From Cololabis saira (Eukaryota > Chordata > Actinopteri > Beloniformes > Belonidae): a stretch of DNA of 64,000 nt. The notes beneath the pieces were generated by a model. It worked only from the letters and a program-made list of their open reading frames with translations. It was not told the origin of the DNA and made no database searches. Position numbers and translations under genes: made by a program. This document shows, one piece after another, positions 1 to 8,610 of this stretch. Within the stretch, counting starts at the first letter, position 1, and each line of letters opens with the position of its first letter. The DNA lies in NCBI RefSeq assembly GCF_033807715.1, contig NC_084606.1:37996401-38060400 (forward strand), in the 5' to 3' direction.

Positions 1-1429
1 CAGTGACTGTTGAACAGACGGACAGACCGTTTTCATATGTATTGTTTTATTTTTTTTGAGAAAGGGGCTTGTAATATAAGGCTTTCTTCTTCTTGCCCCT
101 TTTCGATCATGGAATGGAACATGTATGTGAACTACCATTTCCATGATACGGAATAAATAAAATTGAAATGAAAAAAATAAAAATAAAATTTGAGGATAAA
201 TGGATGAAAACCAGTAATGATTTGGTGGGAGTGTAAATGACCTTTAATATGAGTATTTCTGTAAATGTGTTTTTGTGTTTGTTTTCTTATTGGCGTTGAT
301 TGGAGCCAGGCTTTTATTTTGTTATATATTAAGACCAATATTTAGTGCTTTTATTTTGAAGGCGTCTCGCCGAGAACTTGTAAACTTCAGCGCTCCGGTC
401 TTTAACGGTTCATGTTTAACGGCTGTAGAAACGTTTTCCGCAAGACTAAACAAGTGTTGGGAGTGCTAAAGTGAGCCTAACCGACACAAAAAGCACCTGG
501 CTTATAAGGGGCACAAGGTTTGTTTTCTTTGTAAATGTTATACAGTATTTATGTATATATTGAGTTTGGTTGTCTGTTACTGTCATGTATTGTGGTTAAA
601 GGTTTTGCCGACCCAGCGAGCTGCTGTGTCGGCCTGTTTTTGAGTTGGATGAAACTCAAACTTATATGTATGTAGTAAGAGTAACGTTGTTTTATTTTAT
701 TCCTTTATAGCTCTTACGGTGTGTTCCCAGTGATTTTACATTGAAGGAATAAAAACATCTGTGAACCGTCAGTTGTTTTGTACTGCACTTGTGTTTTTCT
801 CAATAAAGCTTGTAAAAAAAAAAACAGAAGGCGCATTGCATTCTGGGATATAGTAGGCACGTGACTTGTTTACGGCGTCGTCATCATGTGACTTCGAACG
901 TACGCAACCTTGTGACGTCAGCAACAGAAGCAATAAAAAGGCTTCGAACGCTTTGAAGAGTTCAGTCTGATCACACCTGTGTCCCCAAATCACATTAAAA
1001 CCAACTATTATTTAGTAGATAGCATACTTAAATGATACTCGCAGTTTACTCAAAGATTCCTTATAATTTTAATATATTTAAAGTTTATATGTATGGATAG
1101 AATATTCAGTTATATTACAAAATAATATCTCTCAAAGACAGAAATTCAGATAGGCTTCTCAGAGGTTACTCAACTTTCTTTATTATGTCTAAAATAATAA
1201 TCTTTTTCAAGTTTCAAATATAAAAATAAATACATATGAATGTAAAATAAATGTAAAATCTCTGGAATGAAATAATGATTGAAATAATGTCTCTTCTGTA
1301 TTACAAAAATCAGCTTGTAAAATAATAGTGCCAGCTTTGCACACGGTGCACTCAGCCTCCCATACGTCCCGACCGGGTTTGTACATTGGAAACATTTTTT
1401 TTCAGTGCATCTGTGAAGCTGCATTTTCA
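1..1429. other. AT-rich non-coding sequence left of the repeat-protein gene
   Basis: No coding frame with recognisable similarity is visible. The stretch 480-1000 has AATAAA-type signals near 800 and 930 and an A-run near 816. That would fit a decayed retroelement end or a gene 3' end, but I found no delimiting repeats. The short open frames here look like chance. Confidence 0.3.
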
Positions 1430-1571
1430 CTTCGGCCTCTTGGGAGTGTGTGCCCGGTAAGCGAGAACGCCGCTGTCTGCTGCTTCCTTGTTGAGTGTTG
1501 GAGATCCGCCCACAAGGCAGGCTCTCTGGGATTACGTCACACACGCTGATCCAAACAAGGATAACCGAGGG

Positions 1572-1611
<40 letters not shown>

Positions 1612-1679
1612 AAAACCGGACATTATCATCAATTTATAAAACCCCCCCGGACGCCCCGGACAGGACGTAATAAGTGGAC
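1430..1679 (+). promoter_or_regulatory. Putative promoter and 5' leader of the repeat-protein gene
   Basis: Just upstream of the ATG at 1680 lie a CRE-like site (ATTACGTCAC, 1531-1540), a (CA)n run (about 1576-1605) and a TATA-like TTTATAAAA (about 1633-1641), followed by a C-rich stretch. The TATA-like site is only about 40 bp from the ATG, so it implies a very short leader if used. This is inference from motif position; there is no transcript evidence. Confidence 0.3.
1576..1605. repeat. (CA)n microsatellite
   Basis: Uninterrupted CA dinucleotide run in the putative promoter of the repeat-protein gene. Confidence 0.9.
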
Positions 1680-4600
1680 ATGTCCAGTTTGGTCAGCCTA
1701 ACATACAATGAATCCTATCAGAAGAAAGACTTTCGGTTGAAAATGGGAACAGCCATTGTGCCAAATATGCCATGGGGGGAGAGTCTTCCACCTGCGCAGA
1801 ATGCTAGTCAGATAAATGCAACTTTCCTTCCAACTGAGAATTCAGAGTACGTAATACGTAGTAATACAGAGCGCTTAACCAGTCGGCCTAGGCTCCCTGA
1901 AAACAAATTAATTAAAACCAATCAGGTTGTAAATGATCAGCTGCCATATCCTGGACATTTACCCAACATTTTCCAAAGACAATACTCAGGACCTGAAGTT
2001 GTGGCATATAATCAATCAAGGCTAGAAAAAAATCATCATGTGGTATACACAAAATCTCAAGCTGAAGGATTAGCCGAAAATAAAAAAAACGTGGCAGAGA
2101 TTCTGGAAAGAATAAACAAAAAGCAAGCTGCTGAAATTAAACTTCGTGACCAAGAATTTGATAAGAAGTCTGCTGAGCAGCATATGCCATATCCTGGACA
2201 TTTACCCCCAATTGTCCAAAGAAAAAACTTTGGAGCTGAAATATTAGCCAGAGTTGTGACAAATTATCAGGAAAAGACATATGGTTCTCACTCCAGCAGC
2301 ACAAGGATTGTTGTGAAATCACCTACAATTGTGAGGACTTTCGTCCCACCTGATGATTCTGAGTACCGTGACGTACATGGCAACATGTTAACCAGTCTGG
2401 GTAGGCTCCCTGAAAACAAATTAATTAAAACCAATCAGGTTATAAATGATCAACAGCCATATCATGGAAAATTACCCCCAATTGTCTCAGATTGTCCTGA
2501 CAAAGAAAAAAGCCACACGCAATTAAGGCAAGAATATAATCATGTGGAATACATAAACTCTCGGGCTGAAATATCAGCCGGAAATAGAAAAAAAGCGGCA
2601 GAGAATCTGGAAAGAATAAACAAAAAGCAAGCTGCTGAAAATAAACGTCATTACCAAGAATTTGAAAAGAAGGTTGCAGAGCAGCAGGCAAAGGACTGTA
2701 AGGCAGAAAAAGAGGAAAATGAAAGAAGACGTCTAGAGAAGAAATCTATGAACGATTACAATAAAAAACAGATACAAGAAAAGTTTGAGAAAGAAAACAC
2801 ATATGGTTCTCACTCCAGCAGCCCAAGGATTGTTGAGAAATCACCTAAAATGGTTGAATCCTATCAGAAGAAAGACTTTCAGTTGAAAATGGGAACAGCC
2901 ATTGTGCCAAATAAGCCATGGGGGGAGAGTCTTCCACCTGCGCAGAATGCTAGTCAGATAAATGCAACTTTCCTTCCAACTGATAATTCAGAGTACGTAA
3001 TACGTAGTAATACAGAGCGCTTAACCAGTCGGCCTAGGCTCCCTGAAAACAAATTAATTAAAACCAATCAGGTTGTAAATGATCAACTGCCATATCCTGG
3101 ACATTTACCCCCAATTGTCCAAAGAAAAAACTCTGGAGCTGAAATATTAGCCGGAGTTGTGACAAATTATCAGGAAAACACATATGGTTCTCACTCCAGC
3201 AGCACAAGGACTGTTGTGAAATCACCTACAATTGTGAGGACTTTCGTCCCACCTGATGATTCTGAGTACAGTGACGTACATGGCAACATGTTAACCAGTC
3301 TGGGTAGGCTCCCTGAAAACAAATTAATTAAAACCAATCAGGTTATAAATGATCAACAGCCATATCATGGAAAATTACCCCCAATTGTCTCAGATTGTCC
3401 TGACAAAGAAAAAAGCCACAAGCAATTAAGGCAAGAATATAATCATGTGGAATACATAAACTCTCGAGCTGAAATATCAGCCGGAAATAGAAAAAAAGCG
3501 GCAGAGAATCTGGAAAGAATGAACAAAAAGCAAGCTGCTGAAAATAAACGTCATTACCAAGAATTTGAAAAGAAGGTTGCAGAGCAGCAGGCAAAGGACT
3601 GTAAGGCAGAAAAAGAGGAAAATGAAAGAAGACGTCTAGAGAAGAAATCTATGAACGATTACAATAAAAAACAGATACAAGAAAAGTTTGAGAAAGAAAA
3701 GACATATGGTTCTCACTCCAGCAGCACAAGGACTGTTGGGAAATCACCTACAATGGTTGAATCCTATCAGAAGAAAGACATTCGGTTGAAAATGGGAACA
3801 GCCATTTTGCCAAATAATCCAAGATTACCTCCCAGCACAAGGATTGTTGGGAAATCACCTACAATTGTGAGTACTTTCGTCCCACCTGATGATTCTGAGT
3901 ACAGTGACGTACATGGCAACATGTTAACCAGTCTGGGTAGGCTCCCTGAAAACAAATTAATTAAAACCAATCAGGTTATAAATGATCAACAGCCATATCA
4001 TGGAAAATTACCCCCAATTGTCTCAGATTGTCCTGACAAAGAAAAAAGCCACACGCAATTAAGGCAAGTATATAATCATGTGGAATACATAAACTCTCGA
4101 GCTGAATTATCAGCCGAAGAAAGAAAAAAAGCGCTAGAGAATCTGGAAAGAATAAACAAAAAGCAAGCTGCTGAAATTAAACGTCATTACCAAGAATTTG
4201 AAAAGAAGGTTGCAGAGCAGCAGGCAAAGGACTGTAAGGCAATGAAAGAGGAAAATGAAAGAAGACGTCTAGAAAAGAAATCTATGAACGATTACAATAA
4301 AAAACAGATACAAGAAAAGTTTGAGAAAGAAAAGACATATGGTTCTCACTCCAGCAGCACAAGGATTGTTGAGAAATCACCTAAAATGGTTGAATCCTAT
4401 CAGAAGAAAGACTTTCAGTTGAAAATGGGAACAGCCATTGTGCCAAATATGCCATGGGGGGAGAGTCTTCCACCTGCGCAGAATGCTAGTCAGATAAATG
4501 CAACTTTCCTTCCAACTGAGAATTCAGAGTACGTAATACGTAGTAATACAGAGCGCTTAACCAGTCGGCCTAGGCTCCCTGAAAACAAATTAATTAAAAC

Positions 4601-7313
4601 CAATCAGGTTGTAAATGATCAACTGCCATATCCTGGACATTTACCCCCAATTGTCCAAAGAAAAAACTCTGGAGCTGAAATATTAGCCGGAGTTGTGACA
4701 AATTATCAGGAAAACACATATGGTTCTCACTCCAGCAGCACAAGGATTGTTGGGAAATCACCTACAATTGTGAGGACTTTCGTCCCACCTGATGATTCTG
4801 AGTACCGTGACGTACATGGCAACATGTTAACCAGTCTGGGTAGGCTCCCTGAAAACAAATTAATTAAAACCAATCAGGTTATAAATGATCAACAGCCATA
4901 TCATGGACAATTACCCCCAATTGTCTCAGATTGTCCTGACAAAGAAAAAAGCCACACGCAATTAAGGCAAGAATATAATCATGTGGAATACATAAACTCT
5001 CGAGCTGAAATATCAGCCGGAAATAGAAAAAAAGCGGCAGAGAATCTGGAAAGAATGAACAAAAAGCAAGCTGCTGAAAATAAACGTCATTACCAAGAAT
5101 TTGAAAAGAAGGTTGCAGAGCAGCAGGCAAAGGACTGTAAGGCAATGAAAGAGGAAAATGAAAGAAGACATCTAGAGAAGAAATCTATGAACGATTACAA
5201 TAAAAAACAGATACAAGAAAAGTATGAAAAAGAAAAGACATATGGTTCTCACTCCAGCAGCACAAGGATTGTTGAGAAATCCCCTAAAATGGTTGAATCC
5301 TATCAGAAGAAAGACTTTCAGTTGAAAATGGGAACAGCCATTTTGCCAAATAATCCAAGATTACCTCCCAGCACAAGGATTGTTGTGAAATCACCTACAA
5401 TTGTGAGGACTTTCGTCCCACCTGATGATTCTGAGTACCGTGACGTACATGGCAACATGTTAACCAGTCTGGGTAGGCTCCCTGAAAACAAATTAATTAA
5501 AACTAATCAGGTTGTAAATGATCAACAGCCATATCATGGAAAATTACCCCCAATTGTCTCAGATTGTCCTGACAAAGAAAAAAGCCACACGCAATTAAGG
5601 CAAGTATATAATCATGTGGAATACATAAACTCTCGAGCTGAAATATCAGCCGAAGAAAGAAAAAAAGCGGCAGAGAATCTGGAAAGAATGAACAAAAAGC
5701 AAGCTGCTGAAAATAAACGTCATTACCAAGAATTTGAAAAGAAGGTTGCAGAGCAGCAGGCAAAGGACTGTAAGGCAGAAGAAGAGGAAAATGAAAGAAG
5801 ACATCTAGAGAAGAAATCTATGAACAATTACAATAAAAAACAGATACAAGAAAAGTATGAAAAAGAAAAGACATATGGTTCTCACTCCAGCAGCCCAAGG
5901 ATTGTTGGGAAATCACCTACAATGGTTGAATCCTATCAGAAGAAAGACTTTCGGTTGAAAATGGGAACAGCCATTTTGCCAAATAAGCCAAGATTACCTC
6001 CCAGCACAAGGATTGTTGTGAAATCACCTACAATTGTGAGTACTTCCGTCCCACCTGATGATTCTGAGTACAGTGACGTACATGGCAACATGTTAACCAG
6101 TCTGGGTAGGCTCCCTGAAAACAAATTAATTAAAACCAATCAGGTTATAAATGATCAACAGCCATATCATGGAAAATTACCCCCAATTGTCTCAGATTGT
6201 CCTGACAAAGAAAAAAGCCACAAGCAATTAAGGCAAGAATTTAATCATGTGGAATACATAAATTCTCTAGCTGAAATATCAGCCGAAAAAAGAAAAAAAG
6301 CGGCAGAGAATCTGGAAAGAATGAACAAAAAGCAAGCTGCTGAAAATAAACGTCATTACCAAGAATTTGAAAAGAAGGTTGCAGAGCAGCAGGCAAAGGA
6401 CTGTAAGGCAGAAGAAGAGGAAAATGAAAGAAGACATCTAGAGAAGAAATCTATGAACGATTACAATAAAAAACAGATACAAGAAAAGTTTGAGAAAGAA
6501 AACACATATGGTTCTCACTCCAGCAGCACAAGGATTGTTGGGAAATCACCTACAATTGTGAGTACTTTCGTCCCACCTGATGATTCTGAGTACCGTGACG
6601 TACATGGCAACATGTTAACCAGTCTGGGTAGGCTCCCTGAAAACAAATTAATTAAAACCAATCAGGTTATAAATGATCAACAGCCATATCATGGAAAATT
6701 ACCCCCAATTGTCTCAGATTGTCCTGACAAAGAAAAAAGCCACAAGCAATTAAGGCAAGAATATAATCATGTGGAATACATAAATTCTCTAGCTGAAATA
6801 TCAGCCGAAAAAAGAAAAAAAGCGGCAGAGAATCTGGAAAGAATGAACAAAAAGCAAGCTGCTGAAAATAAACTTAATGACCAAGAATTTGAAAAGAAGG
6901 TTGCAGAGCAGCAGGCAAAGGACTGTAAGGCAGAAGAAGAGGAAAATGAAAGAAGACATCTAGAGAAGAAATCTATGAACGATTACAATAAAAAACAGAT
7001 ACAAGAAAAGTTTGAGAAAGAAAAGACATATGGTTCTCACTCCAGCAGCACAAGGATTGTAGAGAAATCACCTACAATGGTTGAATCCTATCAGAAGAAA
7101 GACTTTCAGTTGAAAATGGGAACAGCCATTTTGCCAAGTAAGCCAAGATTACCTCCCAGCACAAGGATTGTTGGGAAATCACCTAAAATGGTTGAATCCT
7201 GTCAGAAGAAAGACATTCGGTTGAAAATGGGAACAGCCATTTTGCCAAATAAGCCAAGATTACCAACCAGCACAAGGACTGTTGGGAAATCACCTACAAT
7301 TGGTCCCACCTGA
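1680..7313 (+). CDS. Giant tandem-repeat protein, unrecognised family
   Basis: One uninterrupted frame encodes 1877 residues. I take the ATG at 1680; an in-frame GTG at 1674 would not be used in a eukaryote. I do not recognise the family. The repeat module has two parts. The first is a Pro/Asn-rich part with DDSEY-DVHGN, RLPENKLIKTNQV and PY-G-LPPIV. The second is a roughly 70-residue Lys/Glu/Gln-rich stretch (around NKKQAAENK, EKKVAEQQAKD and NDYNKKQIQEKFEKE) that looks like a single charged helix or coiled coil. Seven DVHGN modules begin near 2353, 3254, 3887, 4790, 5422, 6055 and 6588. Some are preceded by a second module (KKDF-LKMGTAI, then SEYVIRSNTERL; heads near 1851, 2989 and 4527). 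No signal peptide, membrane span or enzyme motif is seen. Open frame over 5.6 kb and near-identity of copies argue for recent amplification. The stop results from an 11-bp deletion in the last unit, so the protein is probably truncated relative to its ancestor. Expression and introns are unknown. Confidence 0.6.
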   Translation: MSSLVSLTYNESYQKKDFRLKMGTAIVPNMPWGESLPPAQNASQINATFLPTENSEYVIRSNTERLTSRPRLPENKLIKTNQVVNDQLPYPGHLPNIFQRQYSGPEVVAYNQSRLEKNHHVVYTKSQAEGLAENKKNVAEILERINKKQAAEIKLRDQEFDKKSAEQHMPYPGHLPPIVQRKNFGAEILARVVTNYQEKTYGSHSSSTRIVVKSPTIVRTFVPPDDSEYRDVHGNMLTSLGRLPENKLIKTNQVINDQQPYHGKLPPIVSDCPDKEKSHTQLRQEYNHVEYINSRAEISAGNRKKAAENLERINKKQAAENKRHYQEFEKKVAEQQAKDCKAEKEENERRRLEKKSMNDYNKKQIQEKFEKENTYGSHSSSPRIVEKSPKMVESYQKKDFQLKMGTAIVPNKPWGESLPPAQNASQINATFLPTDNSEYVIRSNTERLTSRPRLPENKLIKTNQVVNDQLPYPGHLPPIVQRKNSGAEILAGVVTNYQENTYGSHSSSTRTVVKSPTIVRTFVPPDDSEYSDVHGNMLTSLGRLPENKLIKTNQVINDQQPYHGKLPPIVSDCPDKEKSHKQLRQEYNHVEYINSRAEISAGNRKKAAENLERMNKKQAAENKRHYQEFEKKVAEQQAKDCKAEKEENERRRLEKKSMNDYNKKQIQEKFEKEKTYGSHSSSTRTVGKSPTMVESYQKKDIRLKMGTAILPNNPRLPPSTRIVGKSPTIVSTFVPPDDSEYSDVHGNMLTSLGRLPENKLIKTNQVINDQQPYHGKLPPIVSDCPDKEKSHTQLRQVYNHVEYINSRAELSAEERKKALENLERINKKQAAEIKRHYQEFEKKVAEQQAKDCKAMKEENERRRLEKKSMNDYNKKQIQEKFEKEKTYGSHSSSTRIVEKSPKMVESYQKKDFQLKMGTAIVPNMPWGESLPPAQNASQINATFLPTENSEYVIRSNTERLTSRPRLPENKLIKTNQVVNDQLPYPGHLPPIVQRKNSGAEILAGVVTNYQENTYGSHSSSTRIVGKSPTIVRTFVPPDDSEYRDVHGNMLTSLGRLPENKLIKTNQVINDQQPYHGQLPPIVSDCPDKEKSHTQLRQEYNHVEYINSRAEISAGNRKKAAENLERMNKKQAAENKRHYQEFEKKVAEQQAKDCKAMKEENERRHLEKKSMNDYNKKQIQEKYEKEKTYGSHSSSTRIVEKSPKMVESYQKKDFQLKMGTAILPNNPRLPPSTRIVVKSPTIVRTFVPPDDSEYRDVHGNMLTSLGRLPENKLIKTNQVVNDQQPYHGKLPPIVSDCPDKEKSHTQLRQVYNHVEYINSRAEISAEERKKAAENLERMNKKQAAENKRHYQEFEKKVAEQQAKDCKAEEEENERRHLEKKSMNNYNKKQIQEKYEKEKTYGSHSSSPRIVGKSPTMVESYQKKDFRLKMGTAILPNKPRLPPSTRIVVKSPTIVSTSVPPDDSEYSDVHGNMLTSLGRLPENKLIKTNQVINDQQPYHGKLPPIVSDCPDKEKSHKQLRQEFNHVEYINSLAEISAEKRKKAAENLERMNKKQAAENKRHYQEFEKKVAEQQAKDCKAEEEENERRHLEKKSMNDYNKKQIQEKFEKENTYGSHSSSTRIVGKSPTIVSTFVPPDDSEYRDVHGNMLTSLGRLPENKLIKTNQVINDQQPYHGKLPPIVSDCPDKEKSHKQLRQEYNHVEYINSLAEISAEKRKKAAENLERMNKKQAAENKLNDQEFEKKVAEQQAKDCKAEEEENERRHLEKKSMNDYNKKQIQEKFEKEKTYGSHSSSTRIVEKSPTMVESYQKKDFQLKMGTAILPSKPRLPPSTRIVGKSPKMVESCQKKDIRLKMGTAILPNKPRLPTSTRTVGKSPTIGPT
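2260..7312 (+). repeat. Coding tandem array with ~533, ~633 and ~902 bp periods
   Basis: Successive DDSEY sites are spaced about 901, 633, 903, 632, 633 and 533 bp apart. The 533-bp spacing is the core module alone. The 633-bp spacing adds a short KKDF-LKMGTAI linker, and the 902-bp spacing adds the full SEYVIRSNTERL module. Copies differ at only scattered bases, including at synonymous positions, which indicates recent duplication or gene conversion. Confidence 0.9.
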
Positions 7314-8610
7314 TGATTCTGAGTACCGTGACGTACAGAGGCGGATCTAGGGGGTGGCTACTTGGGCTCAAGCCCCCAATGTTTTTCCAAAAGCCCCGGA
7401 TCCATAGGCACCGGAACCGTGGGTGCTTCGCGGCCCGAGCGCCCACGGAGATGGCAGAGCAGGCGAGCCCCCATGTCAACAATCACTGATTGGCTAAAGC
7501 GGTTTTCACACAGAGGGCGCACAGCGGTAGCCGCTGACGGCTTTCCCATTCATTGCCTCCGCGCAAGAGCGCAGGGTCTGTCGCCGAGGTCGGCGCACAC
7601 CGCCGGGTTGGGCGCAGACTCGGAGCAGAGACGGCGCAAGTGTCCGGATCTGAAAAAACAAAAAAACAAAAAAAATCGTCTGGTCTAAACGTTCAATTGG
7701 GGCGCAAACACCGCGGCAGGTGCCGTCTCGCGCCGCCGAGCTCGGTGGGGCTCGGTGGCAAAGCGCAGACCGAGCCGGTGATCTGTCGATTTCTGCGGCT
7801 TCGTCGAAAAATGCTACCACGGCATAAACCGATAGCGTCTATCTGTCGAGTTTTGCTACCCTATCAGAAAAAGTTCCTTAATGGTTTTCTACCTTTTGCA
7901 GAGCTACAAGCCCCGGATCTCCTGACATCCTAGATCCGCCCCTGGTGACGTACATGGCAACATCTTAACCAGTCCAGGTAGGCCCCCTGAAAACAAATTA
8001 ATTAAAACCAATCAGGTTGTAAATGATCAACTGCCATATCATGGAAAATTACCCAACATTTTCCAAAGAAAAAACTCTGGAGCTGAAATATTAACCGGAG
8101 TTTTGACAAATTATCTGAAAAACATATATGGTTCTAAATCCAGCAGCACAAGGACTGTTGGGAAATCACCTAAAATGGTTGAATCCTATCAGAAGAAAGA
8201 CTTTCGGTCGAAAATGGGAACAGCCATTTTTCCAAATAAGCCATGGCTACCATGGGGGGAGAGACTTCCACCTGCGCAGAATGCTAGTCAGATAAATGCA
8301 ACTTTCCTTCCAACTGATAATTCAGAGTACGTAATACGTAGTAATAGAGAGCGCTTAACCAGTCGGCCTAGGCTCCCTGAAAACAAATTAATTAAAACCA
8401 ATCAGGTTGTAAACCGTCAACAGCCATATCATGGACAATTACCCCCAATTACCCCAATTAGCCCAAATCGTCCAAAGACAAAACTGAAATATTAGCCGGA
8501 AATAGAAACGTTGTGGCAGATAATCTGGAAAGAAAATACAAAAAGCAAGCTGCTGAAATTAAACTTGATGACCAAAAATTTGAGAAGACGTTTGCTGAGC
8601 GTTTGCTGAG
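7314..8610 (+). pseudogene. Degraded 3' continuation of the repeat array, split by a hAT element
   Basis: Sequence after the stop still matches the array: 7314-7335, then 7945-8610 beyond the inserted element. Residues such as RLPENKLIKTNQV and SEYVIRSNRERL are still readable at 7945-8495 in the pre-deletion frame. A further stop lies at 8493-8495. Helical-module sequence (AAEIKL, around 8545) continues to the retrotransposon junction at about 8610. It is read as the broken tail of the gene. Confidence 0.75.
7336..7944. mobile_element. Non-autonomous hAT-type element, 609 bp
   Basis: Terminal inverted repeats CAGAGGCGGATCTAG and CAGGGGCGGATCTAG (reverse complement of the right end) are flanked by the exact 8-bp duplication GTGACGTA (7328-7335 and 7945-7952). 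The interior has no convincing transposase frame. Removing the element restores an array unit. The segment near 7840-7900 resembles sequence in the foldback element at about 49290-49355. Confidence 0.9.

Noticed and set aside
480..1000. LTR of a retrovirus-like element
   Set aside because: AATAAA signals and an A-run are present, but no TG...CA ends, target duplication, primer-binding site or partner LTR could be found.
1674..1679. GTG as start of the giant ORF
   Set aside because: Non-ATG start with a proper in-frame ATG two codons later; the ATG at 1680 is the sensible choice.
2260..7312. CRISPR-like or satellite interpretation of the array
   Set aside because: Units are hundreds of bases, open in frame and without spacers; eukaryotic context.
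7362..7933. Three short frames at 7362-7933
   Set aside because: They lie entirely inside the 609-bp hAT element and show no protein features.
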